This document shows, piece by piece, positions 1-9,569 of a stretch of DNA of 35,692 bases. The position numbers and the translations under genes are program-made. The stretch's first letter is position 1. Every line of letters starts with the position of its first letter. The stretch comes from Solirubrobacteraceae bacterium. Lineage in GTDB: Bacteria > Actinomycetota > Thermoleophilia > Solirubrobacterales > Solirubrobacteraceae. Under the pieces are notes generated by a model. That model worked only from the letters and a program-made list of their open reading frames with translations, did no database searches and was not told the DNA's origin. The stretch lies in the NCBI GenBank assembly GCA_019683665.1, contig JADGIB010000002.1, forward strand, positions 1 to 35,692. Reading direction: 5' to 3'.

Positions 1-1
1 G

Positions 2-1438
2 CTAGGCCTGCGCCAGCGGCGGCCGCCGGTCCGCCCACGGCCGCGCCCGCTCGATCTGGGCGCCGAGCGCGAGGAGGACGTCCTCGCGGGCCGGGCGCCC
101 GACGAGCTGGACGCCGATTGGCAGCCCGTCCGGGCCGTGCGCGAGCGGCAGCGCGATCGCCGGCTGGCCGGAGGCGTTCGCCCCGGCGGTGAACGGGGTG
201 AAGCGCGCGCCGCCCGCGAACGCGGCCAGCGGGTCCTCGTCGTCGTCGCTGTCGAGCGCGCCGATCGGCAGTGGCCGCTGGGCCAGCGCCGGGGTGAGGA
301 TGACGTCCCACGGGTCGAGCTCGACGAGCAGCGCGCGCATCGTCCCCTGCAGCTGCGCGGTGGCGGCCGCGTGATCGACCGCGGTCCAGCGGCGCGCCTG
401 CTCCCAGATCGCCCAGCTCATCGCCTGCATGTCCTCGCGGCGCGGCTCGCGTCCGGCCAGGAGGGCGGTCCAGCCGATCGACGTCGCGATCGCGGTCATG
501 AACGCGGTCGAGAAGAGGCCGAGCAGCGCCGGGTTCGCCCAGCTCGGCTCGATCTCCTCGACCTCGTGGCCGAGCTCGGCCAGCAGCTCCGCCGCGTCGC
601 GCACCGCCGCCAGCGCGATCGGGTCGACCCCGGCGTCGGGCAGCGGCGGGTTCACCGCGACCCCGACGCGCAGCCGCGCCGGGTCGCGCTCGACCGCGGC
701 CGCGAACGGCGCCGCCGGCGGCGGCGCCCACGTCGCGTCGCCGACCTCCATCCCGGCGAGGACGTCGAGCAGCCGCGCGGTCTCGGCGACGGTGCGGGTG
801 AGGACGCCGTCCTGGACGAGCGGGTGGTCGCCGAGCTCGGGGCCGAGCGAGATCCGTCCGCGCGCCGGCTTGAGCCCGACGAGCCCGCAGCAGGCGGCCG
901 GGATCCGCGTCGAGCCGCCGCCGTCGTTGGCGTGGGCGACCGGCACGAGGCCGGCGGCGACCGCGGCGGCCGAGCCGCCCGACGAGCCGCCGGGCGTGCG
1001 CTGCGGGTCCCACGGGTTGCGGGCCGGCGGGAAGCGGCGCGGCTCGGTCACCGGCTGGATGCCGTACTCGGGCAGGTTCGTCGTCCCGACGACGACGAAC
1101 CCGGCGTCCTTCAGCCGCCGCACGACGTGGCTGACGACGTCCGGCACGTGGTCGCCGGCGAGGTCGCAGGCGAGCGTCAGTCGCCAGCCGCGGACGGCGC
1201 GGTTGTTCTTGATCGCGATCGGGACGCCGGCGAACGGCCGCGGGTCGCCCGGGCCGATCGCGTCGGCCTCCGCGAGCGCGCGGTCCCCGTCGACGTCGAC
1301 GAACGCGCCCAGCTGCGCGTCGAGCGCCTCGATCCGTCGCAGCGACGCCTCGACGAGCTCGCGGGCGGCCAGCTCCCCGCGCCGCACGAGCGCGGCGAGC
1401 TCGTCGACGGGGCGGAACATGAGGTCGGCGTCGGACAT
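2..1438 (-). CDS. Amidase (amidase signature family)
   Basis: 478 aa with AS-family Ser-cisSer-Lys motifs: [49 protein letters not shown] at 1438, stop at 2-4. Confidence 0.93.
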   Translation of the reverse strand: MSDADLMFRPVDELAALVRRGELAARELVEASLRRIEALDAQLGAFVDVDGDRALAEADAIGPGDPRPFAGVPIAIKNNRAVRGWRLTLACDLAGDHVPDVVSHVVRRLKDAGFVVVGTTNLPEYGIQPVTEPRRFPPARNPWDPQRTPGGSSGGSAAAVAAGLVPVAHANDGGGSTRIPAACCGLVGLKPARGRISLGPELGDHPLVQDGVLTRTVAETARLLDVLAGMEVGDATWAPPPAAPFAAAVERDPARLRVGVAVNPPLPDAGVDPIALAAVRDAAELLAELGHEVEEIEPSWANPALLGLFSTAFMTAIATSIGWTALLAGREPRREDMQAMSWAIWEQARRWTAVDHAAATAQLQGTMRALLVELDPWDVILTPALAQRPLPIGALDSDDDEDPLAAFAGGARFTPFTAGANASGQPAIALPLAHGPDGLPIGVQLVGRPAREDVLLALGAQIERARPWADRRPPLAQA

Positions 1439-1524
1439 GGCCCGGGAACCCTACGAGCCCGGCCGGGCGCGTGCGCCGGGCCGCGACCCTCGTCTCGTAA
1501 CCGGTTTGATGCGATCATGGGGTT

Positions 1525-2169
1525 ATGGACCTGCCGGACGACCTCGACCTCCCCCTCGAGCGCGGCGAGCCGTACTGGTACTGGCTCGGCGGCCGTCCGG
1601 CGCTGGACTTCGTCAACACCCTGCGCGAGCGCTGGTGGCGGCGGGTCGAGACGCTCGTCACGCCCGGCGACCTCGCCCGCTGGCTCGTCGCCGCCGGGGT
1701 CGCCGACGCGCCGCCGCCCGCCGGGCCCGCCGACGTCGAGCGCGCCCGCGCCCTGCGCGAGGCGATCGACGCCGCCGTCGTCGAGACCGTCGCCGGGCGC
1801 GACGTCCCCGCCGCCTGCGCCGAGGCGATCGACGGCGCGCTGCGCCGCGCCCCGCTGCGCGAGGCGGTCGCGCTCGAGCCGTCCGGCGCGCTCGCGCTGA
1901 CGACCGGGCGCGACGGGCCGCCCGTCGACCGCGCCCTGGCCGCCGTCGCCGCCGACGCGGCCGCGATGCTCGGCGCCGCCGAGCGCGGCCGGGTGCGCAT
2001 CTGCGCCTCCGAGACGTGCAGCGCCCGCTTCTTCGACCGTTCCCCGGCCGGCGCCCGCCGCTGGTGCTCGATGCGGCTGTGTGGCAACGTGGCCAAGGCC
2101 CGTCGCCACCGCCGCCGGCACCGGGCCGCGGCCGGCCGCACTCCCTCCGATCCCAGGAGCAGCACATGA
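1525..2169 (+). CDS. CGNR zinc-finger (ABATE-type) putative stress-induced transcriptional regulator
   Basis: C-terminal [40 protein letters not shown] matches the CGNR zinc finger; N-terminal [12 protein letters not shown] is typical of ABATE domains. Confidence 0.9.
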   Translation: MDLPDDLDLPLERGEPYWYWLGGRPALDFVNTLRERWWRRVETLVTPGDLARWLVAAGVADAPPPAGPADVERARALREAIDAAVVETVAGRDVPAACAEAIDGALRRAPLREAVALEPSGALALTTGRDGPPVDRALAAVAADAAAMLGAAERGRVRICASETCSARFFDRSPAGARRWCSMRLCGNVAKARRHRRRHRAAAGRTPSDPRSST

Positions 2170-3251
2170 CCACCGACCCCGACGTCCAGTCCGGCCTCGA
2201 GGGCGTCGTCGCCTTCGCGACCTCGATCGCCGAGCCCGACAAGGCCGGCGGCGCGCTGCGCTACCGCGGCGTCGACATCGAGGACCTCGTCGGCCGCGTC
2301 CCCTACGAGCAGGTCTGGGGCCTGCTCGTCGACGGGACGCTGAAGCCCGGCCTGTCGCCGGCCGAGCCGTGGCCGCTGACCGTCCGCTCCGGCGACGCGC
2401 GCGTCGACGTGCAGGCCGCGCTGGCGATGCTCGCCCCCGCGTGGGGCTTCCGGCCGCTCATCGACATCAGCGACGAGGAGGCGCGCACCGAGCTCGCCCG
2501 CGCCTCGGTGATGGCGCTCTCGTTCGTCGCCCAGTCCGCGCGCGGCGTCGGCCGCCCGCCGGTCCCCCAGAGCGAGGTCGACGCGGCGACCTCGATCCCG
2601 GAGCGGTTCCTCATCCGCTGGCGCGGCGAGGCCGACCCCGATCACGTCAAGGCGATCGACGCCTACTGGATCTCGGCCGCCGAGCACGGCATGAACGCCT
2701 CGACGTTCACCGCGCGCGTCGTCGCCTCGACCGGCGCCGACGTCGCCGCCGCGCTCTCCGCCGCCGTCGGCGCGCTCAGCGGGCCGCTGCACGGCGGCGC
2801 CCCGTCGCGCGTCCTGAAGATGCTCGACGAGGTCGAGCAGCTCGGCGACGCCGAGGCGTGGGTGAAGCGGGCGCTCGACCGGGGCGAGCGGATCATGGGC
2901 TTCGGCCACCGCGTCTACCGCGCCGAGGACCCGCGCGCCCGCGTGCTGCGGCGCACGGCCCGCGAGCTCGGCTCGACCCGGTTCGAGGTCGCCGAGGCGC
3001 TCGAGCGGGCGGCGCTGGCCGAGCTGAAGGCGCGCAAGCCCGACCGCGTGCTCGCCACGAACGTCGAGTTCTGGTCGGCGGTGCTGCTCGACATGGCCGA
3101 GGTGCCGCCGGAGATGTTCACCCCGATGTTCACGTGCGCGCGCGTCGCCGGCTGGTCGGCGCACATCCTCGAGCAGAAGCGCGAGGGGCGCCTGATCCGC
3201 CCGACGGCGAAGTACGTCGGCGAGGGGCCGCGCCCGCTGCCGCAGGAGTAG
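2166..3251 (+). CDS. Citrate synthase family protein
   Basis: 361 aa with [50 protein letters not shown] overlaps the CGNR stop (ATGA). Confidence 0.93.
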   Translation: MTTDPDVQSGLEGVVAFATSIAEPDKAGGALRYRGVDIEDLVGRVPYEQVWGLLVDGTLKPGLSPAEPWPLTVRSGDARVDVQAALAMLAPAWGFRPLIDISDEEARTELARASVMALSFVAQSARGVGRPPVPQSEVDAATSIPERFLIRWRGEADPDHVKAIDAYWISAAEHGMNASTFTARVVASTGADVAAALSAAVGALSGPLHGGAPSRVLKMLDEVEQLGDAEAWVKRALDRGERIMGFGHRVYRAEDPRARVLRRTARELGSTRFEVAEALERAALAELKARKPDRVLATNVEFWSAVLLDMAEVPPEMFTPMFTCARVAGWSAHILEQKREGRLIRPTAKYVGEGPRPLPQE

Positions 3252-3258
3252 GCCGGGG

Positions 3259-3702
3259 TCAGTCCCCGTCGCGCCCGAGCGCCTTGCGCAGGAGGTCCCG
3301 CAGCGTCCGCTGCTCGTCGGGATCGAGGCGCTCGAGCTGCTCGGGCGCCTGCTCCATGCGCTCCTTGATGCGGGCGCGCAGCTCCTGGCCCTTCGGGGTG
3401 ACGACGAGCATCTTCACCCGCCGGTCGTGGGGCGCCGGGCGGCGCTCCACGAGGCCGCGGTCCTCGAGGCGGTCGATGATGCCGGTGACGTTCGAGTTGT
3501 CGCAGTTCAGCGCGGCGGCCAGCTCGCGCATCGGCTTGGGCGACTCGGGGTCCAGCCACTTCAGGGCGTGCAGCTGGCCCGGGGCGAGGTCCAGCTCCGC
3601 GCACACGCACATCGTGCGGTGCCGCTGGCTGACGACGAGGTCCGCCATCAGCACCCAGGCCTCGCTCGCCGCGCTGCGGCGAGCCGGAGCGATGCTGGTC
3701 AT
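3259..3702 (-). CDS. MarR family transcriptional regulator
   Basis: wHTH pattern PKPMRELAAALNCDNSNVTGIIDRLEDRGLVERRPAPHDRRVKMLVVTPKG. Confidence 0.92.
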   Translation of the reverse strand: MTSIAPARRSAASEAWVLMADLVVSQRHRTMCVCAELDLAPGQLHALKWLDPESPKPMRELAAALNCDNSNVTGIIDRLEDRGLVERRPAPHDRRVKMLVVTPKGQELRARIKERMEQAPEQLERLDPDEQRTLRDLLRKALGRDGD

Positions 3703-3714
3703 GGGCGCGATGGT

Positions 3715-3747
3715 ACTTGCTGGCGGCGAAGGTTGACGTCGGCAAGT
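3715..3747. promoter_or_regulatory. Candidate MarR autoregulatory inverted repeat
   Basis: ACTTGC-N21-GCAAGT just upstream of marR, abutting its candidate -10 (TACCAT, minus, 3710-3715). Confidence 0.4.
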
Positions 3748-3806
3748 TGTCGGGCGGCCGCCGGCGCCGGTCGCGCGCGGCCGGCGAACCTGGCAGGGTA
3801 CGGGCC

Positions 3807-5086
3807 GTGGAGTCCGCACCGACGCCGCATCCGATCCAGATCGTCGTGCGCGACCGGGCGCTGGAGCGCCGCCGCCTGACGGTCGTCCTCCGCCTGATCC
3901 TCGCGATCCCGCACATCATCTGGTGGTGGCTGTGGGGGATCGCGATCGTCGTCGTCGCGCCCGTCCTGTGGGCGTGGGCGCTCGTCACCGGCGGGCCGAC
4001 CGGCCTGCACGGCTTCTACGGGGCGTACGTCCGCTACAGCGTCCACCTGCACGCGTACGTGAGCCTCGCCGCCGACCCGTACCCGGGCTTCCTCGGCGAG
4101 CCCGGCTACCCCGTCGACCTCGAGCTGCCCGCGCCCGCGCGCCAGAACCGGTGGACGATCGCCTTCCGGATCGTCCTCTGGCTGCCGGCCGGCGTGCTCG
4201 CCTCGGCGCTCGTCGGCGGCGGCAGCTGGAGCGGCGGGACCGGCACGTCGACGAGCGACGGCGACTGGTCGTGGACGTACGGCGCGTCGTTCGCCGGCGT
4301 CCTCGCCCTCGTCGCGATCGGCGCCTGGTTCGTGATCCTCGCCCGCGGGCGCACGAACCCGGGCCTGCGGGATCTCGCCGTCTACTGCCTCGGCTACGCC
4401 GCCCAGGCCTACGGCTACCTCGCCCTCCTCACCGACCGCTACCCCGACAGCGCCCCCGCGCTGTCGCGGCCGTGGCCCCAGGCGGCCCACCCGGTGCGGC
4501 TGACCGTCGACGACGACCGGCGCCGCAGCCGCCTCACCGTCCTCTTCCGGCTCCTGCTCGCGCTGCCGCACCTCGTCTGGCTGACGCTGTGGGGCGTCGT
4601 CGCGCTCCTGGCGGCGATCGCGAACTGGGTCGCGACGCTCGTCGCCGGCCGCTCGCCGGACCCGCTGCACCGCTTCCTCGGCGCGTACGTCCGCTACCGC
4701 GTCCACGTGGGCGCGTTCCTGTCGCTGGCCGCCAACCCGTTCCCGGGCTTCGTCGGCCGCCCGGGCACGTACCCGGTCGACCTCGAGATCGATCCCAGTG
4801 CGCGCCAGAGCCGGTGGATCACCGGATTCCGGATCGTCCTCGCGATCCCGGCCGCGTTCCTCAGCTCGGCGCTCGGGAGCGCGGCGTTCGTCGCCGCCGT
4901 CCTCGGCTGGTTCGCCGCCCTGGTCACCGGGCGGATGCCGCGCGGCCTGCGCGACCTGCTCGCGTTCTGCCTGCGCTACGACGGGCAGCTGTCCGCGTAC
5001 GCGAACCTGCTCACGGACCGCTACCCGTACAGCGGCCCGACGCTCGAGACCGGGCCGGTGCCCGCCGCGCGGCGTGGGCGGCGGTG
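3807..5086 (+). CDS. DUF4389 protein with two tandem DUF4389-like units (3' end uncertain)
   Basis: Two repeats of the pattern RRRLTVVLRLILAIPH..GFYGAYVRY..YPVDLE..RWxxxFRIVL..LTDRYPYSGP in one frame. That ORF formally runs to 5426, but the Arg/Ser-rich tail after about 5080 looks like out-of-frame translation. End given is approximate. Confidence 0.7.
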
Positions 5087-6286
5087 GCGGTGGTCGTGGC
5101 GGTCGCCGCCGTCGTCGCCGGGCGCGCGCTGTGGTCGACGATCGTGCCCGCCGGGCTGCCGCGGCCGGCGGTCGACGTCGACGCGACGTTCGGGGCCGCG
5201 GCGGTCGCCGAGGCCGAGTCGTTCGAGGCGTTCCTGCGCGTCCTCTCGATCGCCGGGATCGTCGCCACCGTCGTCACGCTCGGGCTGTACGCCTGGCGCG
5301 GCGCCCGCTTCGCGCGCGAGTCGGCCGCCGGCCCGGTCGGGACCGGCTTCCTGCTCGGGATGCTCGGGCTGGCGATCCTGTGGCTGGTCGAGCTGCCGTT
5401 CTCGGTCGTCGAGCTGTGGTGGCTGAAGCGCCACGACGTGACCGACGTCGGCTACCTCGAGGCGATCGGGATGCAGGTCGCCGCGCTCGGCGGGACGTTC
5501 CTGGCCATCTGCCTGGCCCTGCTCGTCGCGATGGGCCTGGCGCGGCTGCTGGGCGCCGCGTGGTGGCTGCCGGCGGCCGCGGTGTTCGTCGGGATCATGG
5601 CCGGGCTGACGTTCGCCTCCCCGTACCTCGTGCCCGGCCAGGAGCGCCCGCCGCGGTGGGCCCAGCGCGAGGTCGACCGCCTGGCCCGGGCCGAGGGACT
5701 GGACCGGACGGTGCCGCTGCGCGTCGAGGAGGTGAGCGAGTTCACGAGCGCGCCGAACGCGTACGCGACCGGCCTCGGCTCGTCGCAGCGCGTCGTGCTG
5801 TGGGACACGCTCGCCGACGGGTTCCCGCGCGACCAGGTCCGCGTCGTCCTCGGCCACGAGGTCGCCCACCTCGCCCGCCGCCACCTCCCGAAGTCGATCG
5901 GCTGGTTCGCGGTGACGATCGTGCCGACCGCGCTGGCGATCGCGTTCGTCACCCGCCGCCGCGGCGGGATGGGCGAGGCGGCCGCGGTGCCGGTCGCGCT
6001 CTTCGCGTTCGTCGTCTGCGGCCTGCTGGCGACCCCGCTCGACAACGCCCTCAGCCGCCGCTACGAGGCCGAGGCCGACTGGACGGCGCTGCAGGCCACC
6101 CGCGACCCGCGCGCGATGGAGGGCCTGTTCGTCGGCTTCACCCGCCGCGGCCTGTCGGACCCGGACCCGCCGGGCTGGTGGCACGTCCTCTTCGACAGCC
6201 ACCCGAGCGGGCGCGAGCGGGTGCAGATGGCGCGGGCCTGGGCGCAGCTCCACGGCGGCGCGAGCGGCGATACTCGGGCGCCGTGA
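5084..6286 (+). CDS. M48 family metallopeptidase (start uncertain; frame break with upstream DUF4389)
   Basis: VVLGHEVAHLARRHLPKSIGWF (HExxH), NALSRRYEAEADWTALQ, DSHPSGRERVQMA are typical of M48. Credible sequence appears in frame 2 from about 5060; first in-frame GTG codons 5084/5090/5096. Confidence 0.8.
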   Translation: MAVVVAVAAVVAGRALWSTIVPAGLPRPAVDVDATFGAAAVAEAESFEAFLRVLSIAGIVATVVTLGLYAWRGARFARESAAGPVGTGFLLGMLGLAILWLVELPFSVVELWWLKRHDVTDVGYLEAIGMQVAALGGTFLAICLALLVAMGLARLLGAAWWLPAAAVFVGIMAGLTFASPYLVPGQERPPRWAQREVDRLARAEGLDRTVPLRVEEVSEFTSAPNAYATGLGSSQRVVLWDTLADGFPRDQVRVVLGHEVAHLARRHLPKSIGWFAVTIVPTALAIAFVTRRRGGMGEAAAVPVALFAFVVCGLLATPLDNALSRRYEAEADWTALQATRDPRAMEGLFVGFTRRGLSDPDPPGWWHVLFDSHPSGRERVQMARAWAQLHGGASGDTRAP

Positions 6287-6615
6287 TCACCGTCTACGAG
6301 AAGCGCACCTGCACGACCTGCCGCAGGCTGGCGAAGCTCCTGGAGGAGCGCGGCGTCCCGTTCGAGCGGGTCGAGTACCACGTCGAGGGCCTCACCGAGG
6401 ACCAGATCCGCGACCTGCTGCGCAAGGCCGGCCTGCGGGCCGCCGAGGCGCTGCGGATGCGCGCGGAGGGCGCCCGCGAGCTGCGCGACGCCGACGAGGA
6501 CGCGATCGTCGCCGCGATGGCCCGTCGCCCCGAGCTCCTCCAGCGCCCGATCGTCGTCAACGGCGACCGCGCCGTCCTCGCCCGCCCCGTCGAGCGGGTC
6601 CTCGAGATCCTCTAG
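6283..6615 (+). CDS. ArsC/Spx-family thioredoxin-fold protein (arsenate reductase-like)
   Basis: ITVYEKRTCTTCRRLAKLLEERGVPFERVEYHVEGLT...RPELLQRPIVVNGDRAVLARPVERVLEIL. GTGA overlap with the M48 stop. Confidence 0.88.
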   Translation: MITVYEKRTCTTCRRLAKLLEERGVPFERVEYHVEGLTEDQIRDLLRKAGLRAAEALRMRAEGARELRDADEDAIVAAMARRPELLQRPIVVNGDRAVLARPVERVLEIL

Positions 6616-6703
6616 CGCCCGGCCCCGCCGGCGCGAGTGGCGATCTCGATCCACCCCCTGGATGCGGATCGCCGCTCGTCGCGGGCCCGGCCCACGACGC
6701 AGA

Positions 6704-6729
6704 AGGGCCCGGCGCGAACGCCGGGCCCT
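6704..6729. terminator. Bidirectional hairpin terminator between convergent arsC-like gene and groEL
   Basis: Perfect 11-bp stem AGGGCCCGGCG-CGAA-CGCCGGGCCCT in the 3'-3' intergenic gap; no strong T-tract. Confidence 0.8.
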
Positions 6730-6759
6730 CCGAAAGCGACGTGCAGGCGCCGAAGCGGC

Positions 6760-8382
6760 CTACATCATCCCCGACATGTCGGGCATGTTGCCGCCGCCGG
6801 ACTCCTTCTCCGGGATCTCGGCGACGACCGCCTCGGTCGTGAGGATGTTCTTGGCGATCGAGGCCGCGTTCTGCAGCGCCGAGCGCGTGACCATGGCCGG
6901 GTCGATGACGCCGGCCTTGACGAGGTCGACCATCTCGCCGGTGGCGGCGTTCAGGCCCTCGTTGCCCTTGGCCTTGCGGACGTCGTTGACGACGACCGAG
7001 CCCTCGAGGCCCGCGTTGAACGCGATCTGACGCAGCGGCTCCTCGAGCGAGCGCAGGACGATCTTCGCGCCGGTGCGCTCGTCGTCGTCCTCGAACGCGT
7101 CGAGCGAGACGGAGTCGGCCGCGCGCAGGAGCGCGACGCCGCCGCCCGGCACGATGCCCTCCTCGAGGGCCGCGCGGGTCGCCTGCAGCGCGTCCTCGAC
7201 GCGGTGCTTCTTCTCCTTGACCTCGGTCTCGGTGGCCGCGCCGACCTTGACGACGGCCACGCCGCCCGACAGCTTCGCGAGGCGCTCCTGGAGCTTCTCG
7301 CGATCGAAGTCGGAGTCGGTCGTCTCGATCTCGGACTTGATCTGGTTGATGCGGCCCTTGATCGCGTCGACGTCGCCGGCGCCGTCCACGATCGTCGTCG
7401 TGTCCTTGGCGACGACGACGCGGCGGGCGCGGCCGAGCTGCGAGATCTGGGTGTTCTCGAGCTTGAGGCCGAGATCCTCGGTGATGACCTCGCCGCCCGA
7501 CAGGATGGCGATGTCCTCGAGCATGCGCTTGCGGCGATCGCCGAAGCCCGGCGCCTTGACGGCGACGCCGGTGAACGTGCCGCGCAGCTTGTTGACGACG
7601 AGCGTCGCCAGGGCCTCGCCCTCGACGTCCTCGGCGATGATCAGCAGCGGCTTGCCCGACTGGATGACCTGCTCGAGGATCGGGAGGAGGTCACGGACGG
7701 AGCCGATCTTCTGGTTGGCGATGAGGATGTAGGGCTCCTCCAGGACGGCCTCCATGCGGTCCTGGTCGGTGACCATGTAGGGCGAGATGTAGCCCTTGTC
7801 GAACTGCATGCCCTCGGTGAACTCGAGGTCGAGGCCGAACGTCTGGCCCTCCTCGACGTTCACGACGCCGTCCTTGCCGACCTTCTCGATGGCGTCGGCG
7901 ATGACGTCGCCGATCTCCTCGTCGCCGGCCGAGATCGTCGCGACGCGGGCGATCTGGTCCTTGCCGTTGACCTCGGTCGCCTGCGACTTGATGTTCTCGA
8001 CGATCTGGTCGACGGCCTTCTCGATGCCGCGCTTGAGCGCGAGCGGGTTGGCGCCGGCGGCGACGTTCTTCAGGCCCTCGCGGACGATGGCCTGCGCCAG
8101 GACGGTCGCCGTCGTCGTGCCGTCGCCGGCGACGTCGTTCGTCGCCGTCGCGACCTCGCGCACGAGCTGCGCGCCCTGGTTCTGGAAGACGTCCTCCACC
8201 TCGATCTCACGAGCGATGGTCACGCCGTCGTTCGTGATGGTCGGGGCGCCGAACTTCTTGTCGAGGACGACGTAGCGACCCTTCGGGCCGAGGGTGACCT
8301 TGACCGCATTGGCCACGGCGTCCACGCCCGCCTGGAGCGCGTTGCGCGCCTCGGCGTCGTACTTCAGTTCCTTGTGAGCCAT
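6760..8382 (-). CDS. groL: Chaperonin GroEL (Hsp60)
   Basis: [36 protein letters not shown]...[24 protein letters not shown]...[12 protein letters not shown]; 540 aa. Confidence 0.98.
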   Translation of the reverse strand: MAHKELKYDAEARNALQAGVDAVANAVKVTLGPKGRYVVLDKKFGAPTITNDGVTIAREIEVEDVFQNQGAQLVREVATATNDVAGDGTTTATVLAQAIVREGLKNVAAGANPLALKRGIEKAVDQIVENIKSQATEVNGKDQIARVATISAGDEEIGDVIADAIEKVGKDGVVNVEEGQTFGLDLEFTEGMQFDKGYISPYMVTDQDRMEAVLEEPYILIANQKIGSVRDLLPILEQVIQSGKPLLIIAEDVEGEALATLVVNKLRGTFTGVAVKAPGFGDRRKRMLEDIAILSGGEVITEDLGLKLENTQISQLGRARRVVVAKDTTTIVDGAGDVDAIKGRINQIKSEIETTDSDFDREKLQERLAKLSGGVAVVKVGAATETEVKEKKHRVEDALQATRAALEEGIVPGGGVALLRAADSVSLDAFEDDDERTGAKIVLRSLEEPLRQIAFNAGLEGSVVVNDVRKAKGNEGLNAATGEMVDLVKAGVIDPAMVTRSALQNAASIAKNILTTEAVVAEIPEKESGGGNMPDMSGMM

Positions 8383-8398
8383 GTCGGTTCGCGTTCTC

Positions 8399-8692
8399 CT
8401 AGGACTCGATCTTGGCGAGGACGTCCGACTCGCGGAGGACCAGGAGATCCTCGCCGTCGACCTTGATCTCGGTGCCGCCGTACTTCGAGTAGAGGATCTC
8501 GTCACCCACGGCGACGTCGAGCGGGATGCGCTTCTCGCCGTCCTCGTCGTACTTGCCGTCGCCGACGGCCAGCACCTTCCCCTTCTGCGGCTTCTCCTTG
8601 GCGGTGTCGGGGAGCACGAGACCGCTGGCGGTCGTCTGGTCCTCCTCGATCGCCTGCACGATCAGCCGATCGCCCAGGGGCTTGAGCTTCAT
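8399..8692 (-). CDS. groS: Co-chaperonin GroES
   Basis: [46 protein letters not shown]...[35 protein letters not shown]-like CCGGAGGTC upstream. Confidence 0.98.
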   Translation of the reverse strand: MKLKPLGDRLIVQAIEEDQTTASGLVLPDTAKEKPQKGKVLAVGDGKYDEDGEKRIPLDVAVGDEILYSKYGGTEIKVDGEDLLVLRESDVLAKIES

Positions 8693-8728
8693 GAGATGTT
8701 GACCTCCGGAATGGGACTCTTGCGTCCG

Positions 8729-8755
8729 CTGGCACTCTCGGATCGAGAGTGCCAG
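8729..8755. promoter_or_regulatory. CIRCE element 1 (HrcA operator), groES-proximal
   Basis: CTGGCACTC-N9-GAGTGCCAG, perfect 9-9-9 inverted repeat matching CIRCE (TTAGCACTC-N9-GAGTGCTAA). Confidence 0.93.
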
Positions 8756-8766
8756 ACTCGTGGACG

Positions 8767-8772
8767 ATGCTA
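8767..8772 (-). promoter_or_regulatory. Candidate groES -10 (TAGCAT) between the CIRCE sites
   Basis: Minus-strand TAGCAT between the two operators, giving a leader of roughly 70 nt for groES. Confidence 0.4.
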
Positions 8773-9522
8773 GCAATCCTGGCACTCTCGGGCCAGGCGT
8801 GCCAGCGGAGTGTCAGGCCCGGGCTCTGCGCCGAGGGGCGCCGGGGAGACCGTGACCGTGACGTCGTAGCGCAGCGTCCCGCGCATCCCGGCCGACCGCA
8901 GCCGCCGCGTCCCCGACGCCGTCAGCGTCACCGGGCCGGCGCGCAGCGCGTCGAGCGTCGTCGTCGCGACCGGCAGCGACCCGGTCGCCTGGAGGTCGGC
9001 CAGGCGCGGCCCGGCGCAGCGGGTCGACAGCGGGTCCTCGGAGCCCTCGATCTCGGCCCCGGCGGCCGCCGCGGGCGACAGGAAGACGACCTCGACCGCG
9101 TCGCCGCTGCGGCGCACGCCGAACGTCGTGACCGTGTGGGCGATCCGGTCGCGGCAGCGCTGGCCGCGGTCGCGCACGCGCGCGACCGTCCGCCCGGCCG
9201 GGTCGTAGAGACCGCCGCCGCCGGCGACGAGGTCGCCCATCGTCACGACGAACGCACCGCCCACCCCGCCCGAGCGGTGGCGGACGCGGCCGCGCAGCCC
9301 GCAGCGCCCGACGCGGCGGCAGGTCGCGCGGTCGCTGCGGAAGTCGAGCCGCAGGGCCGCGCGGGCGTCCTGGGCGAGGAGGGAGATCCCGCCGGCGGCG
9401 GGCTGGGCGTCGGCGGGGACGGGCTCCGGCGTCCCGTCCTGGGCGTGGGCGGCCGCGGGCGCGGCGGCCGCGAGGAGGAGGGTCGTGAGCGCGCCGACGA
9501 TCCGGGTCGATGCGTAGGTCAT
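8770..9522 (-). CDS. Hypothetical secreted protein
   Basis: 250 aa with signal peptide [28 protein letters not shown]; no family recognised. Confidence 0.7.
   Translation of the reverse strand: MTYASTRIVGALTTLLLAAAAPAAAHAQDGTPEPVPADAQPAAGGISLLAQDARAALRLDFRSDRATCRRVGRCGLRGRVRHRSGGVGGAFVVTMGDLVAGGGGLYDPAGRTVARVRDRGQRCRDRIAHTVTTFGVRRSGDAVEVVFLSPAAAAGAEIEGSEDPLSTRCAGPRLADLQATGSLPVATTTLDALRAGPVTLTASGTRRLRSAGMRGTLRYDVTVTVSPAPLGAEPGPDTPLARLARECQDC
8779..8805. promoter_or_regulatory. CIRCE element 2 (distal)
   Basis: CTGGCACTC-N9-GCGTGCCAG, 9-9-9 architecture with one mismatched arm position; 50 bp centre-to-centre from CIRCE 1; inside the 3' end of the adjacent minus-strand CDS. Confidence 0.85.
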
Positions 9523-9532
9523 GGGGGCGGGC

Positions 9533-9560
9533 AGCCTACCCGCCGTCCTGCCGCTACCGT
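9533..9560. promoter_or_regulatory. Interlocked divergent promoter pair
   Basis: Minus -10 TAGGCT (9533-9538, 10 nt from ATG 9522) and plus -10 TACCGT (9555-9560, 9 nt from ATG 9570). Confidence 0.45.
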
Positions 9561-9569
9561 CGCGCGCCG

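Noticed and set aside
1461-1482. GC-only imperfect hairpin upstream of the amidase
   Set aside because: GC-only hairpins of this size arise easily by chance at this composition; not reported as a separate element.
429-2165. 940-aa plus-strand ORF upstream extension of citrate synthase
   Set aside because: N-terminal part is Ser/Arg-rich shadow sequence antisense to the amidase; true start is ATG 2166.
5087-5426. C-terminal 113 aa of the DUF4389 ORF as a real domain
   Set aside because: Arg/Ser/Pro-rich with no domain features, overlapping credible M48 coding in another frame; treated as read-through of a frame break.
6637-8466. 609-aa plus-strand ORF opposite groEL
   Set aside because: Mirror frame of a highly conserved gene; no recognisable domain.
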